From positions 1 through 6,154 of the forward strand of contig JACCXE010000055.1 of the NCBI GenBank assembly GCA_013697265.1: a stretch of 6,154 bases of DNA. The letters run 5' to 3'. The notes under the pieces are model-generated. The model ran no database searches. It had not been told where the DNA came from and was given only the letters and a program-made list of their open reading frames with translations. The stretch's first letter is position 1. Each line of letters starts with the position of its first letter. The DNA is from Actinomycetota bacterium. Lineage in GTDB: Bacteria; Actinomycetota; Acidimicrobiia; Acidimicrobiales; JACCXE01. The position numbers were made by a program, and so were the translations under genes. This document shows positions 5,940-6,154 of the stretch, piece after piece.

Positions 5940-6154
5940 TCAGGACAATCGGTGCGCGCGATATGTGCTGACACCTCGCCAAGAACCGTCGATCTGTAAC
6001 GGGCACGCGTGAGGGTTCGGACGTCCCCACCCGGTCGCCAAGGGAGTGACGCCGCTCCAGTAGCCATTCGTGTACTTCCGGTCGAGCCAGGTGGATCGCA
6101 GCCCGAACGCGCGACGTCTGCCGTCCAGGTGTCGTCGTGGCGCCCCCCCCATGC
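5940..6154 (-). CDS. Possible partial gene upstream of the exporter operon
   Basis: This frame is open from the window edge to a TGA at 5940-5942, only 13 nt before the exporter ATG at 5926, a spacing typical of genes in one operon. It includes an aromatic-rich stretch (TWLDRKYTNGYWSGV) with mainly G or C at third positions over roughly 6050-6120. The later part looks less like protein (GWGRPNPHACPLQ). An ATG at 6152 sits on a run of eight G on this strand, but the gene may start outside the window. I recognise no family. It may equally be a non-coding leader holding the promoter; I saw no clear -35/-10 pair here. Confidence 0.22.
   Translation of the reverse strand, partial: MGGAPRRHLDGRRRAFGLRSTWLDRKYTNGYWSGVTPLATGWGRPNPHACPLQIDGSWRGVSTYRAHRLS

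Noticed and set aside
5926..6067. Extension of the first exporter protein to an ATG at 6067 (714 residues)
   Set aside because: The added 47 residues are not hydrophobic or family-like, and a good ribosome site precedes ATG 5926.
1..6154. CRISPR array, tRNA, rRNA or insertion sequence
   Set aside because: No regularly spaced direct repeats, cloverleaf-like segments, rRNA motifs, transposase motifs or terminal inverted repeats were seen by eye.

Overview
The window looks like chromosomal DNA from a high-GC actinobacterium or a close relative. The DNA is GC-rich, GTG starts occur, genes overlap by 4 nt (ATGA, GTGA), and the protein families are typical of Actinobacteria. The organism call is an inference; nothing here identifies a species.

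Layout, left to right. (1) 78-565, plus strand: two tiny translationally coupled genes, a 58-residue acidic/basic protein followed by a 104-residue protein. Together they resemble a type II toxin-antitoxin pair. (2) 562-759, minus strand: the first ~60 codons of a class I SAM-dependent methyltransferase, cut off exactly where it meets the 3' end of the toxin-like gene. (3) 805-2161, minus strand: two consecutive P-loop kinase-like genes. Each carries what looks like a one-base deletion near its 3' end and an altered residue at a position normally conserved. (4) 2109-5926, minus strand: two intact half-transporters of the ABC exporter type, overlapping by 4 nt and almost certainly working as a heterodimer. 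(5) 5927-6154: the upstream flank of the transporter operon, with a possible partial reading frame that runs off the window.

The right two thirds are therefore a healthy, tightly packed exporter operon transcribed right to left. The left third is a zone of gene decay behind it: broken kinases, a truncated methyltransferase and a TA-like module that abuts the truncation. The two kinases lie directly downstream of the exporter on the same strand and could once have been cotranscribed with it, but their function with the exporter is not evident. Both exporter halves carry the SGGQWQ signature known from lantibiotic/peptide exporters, so a peptide or other amphipathic substrate is possible. No precursor peptide or biosynthetic enzyme is visible in the window.

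I do not see a convincing new multi-gene system. The most checkable observations are the paired one-base frameshifts in the adjacent kinases, which are either real pseudogenisation or assembly error, and the methyltransferase/TA junction.
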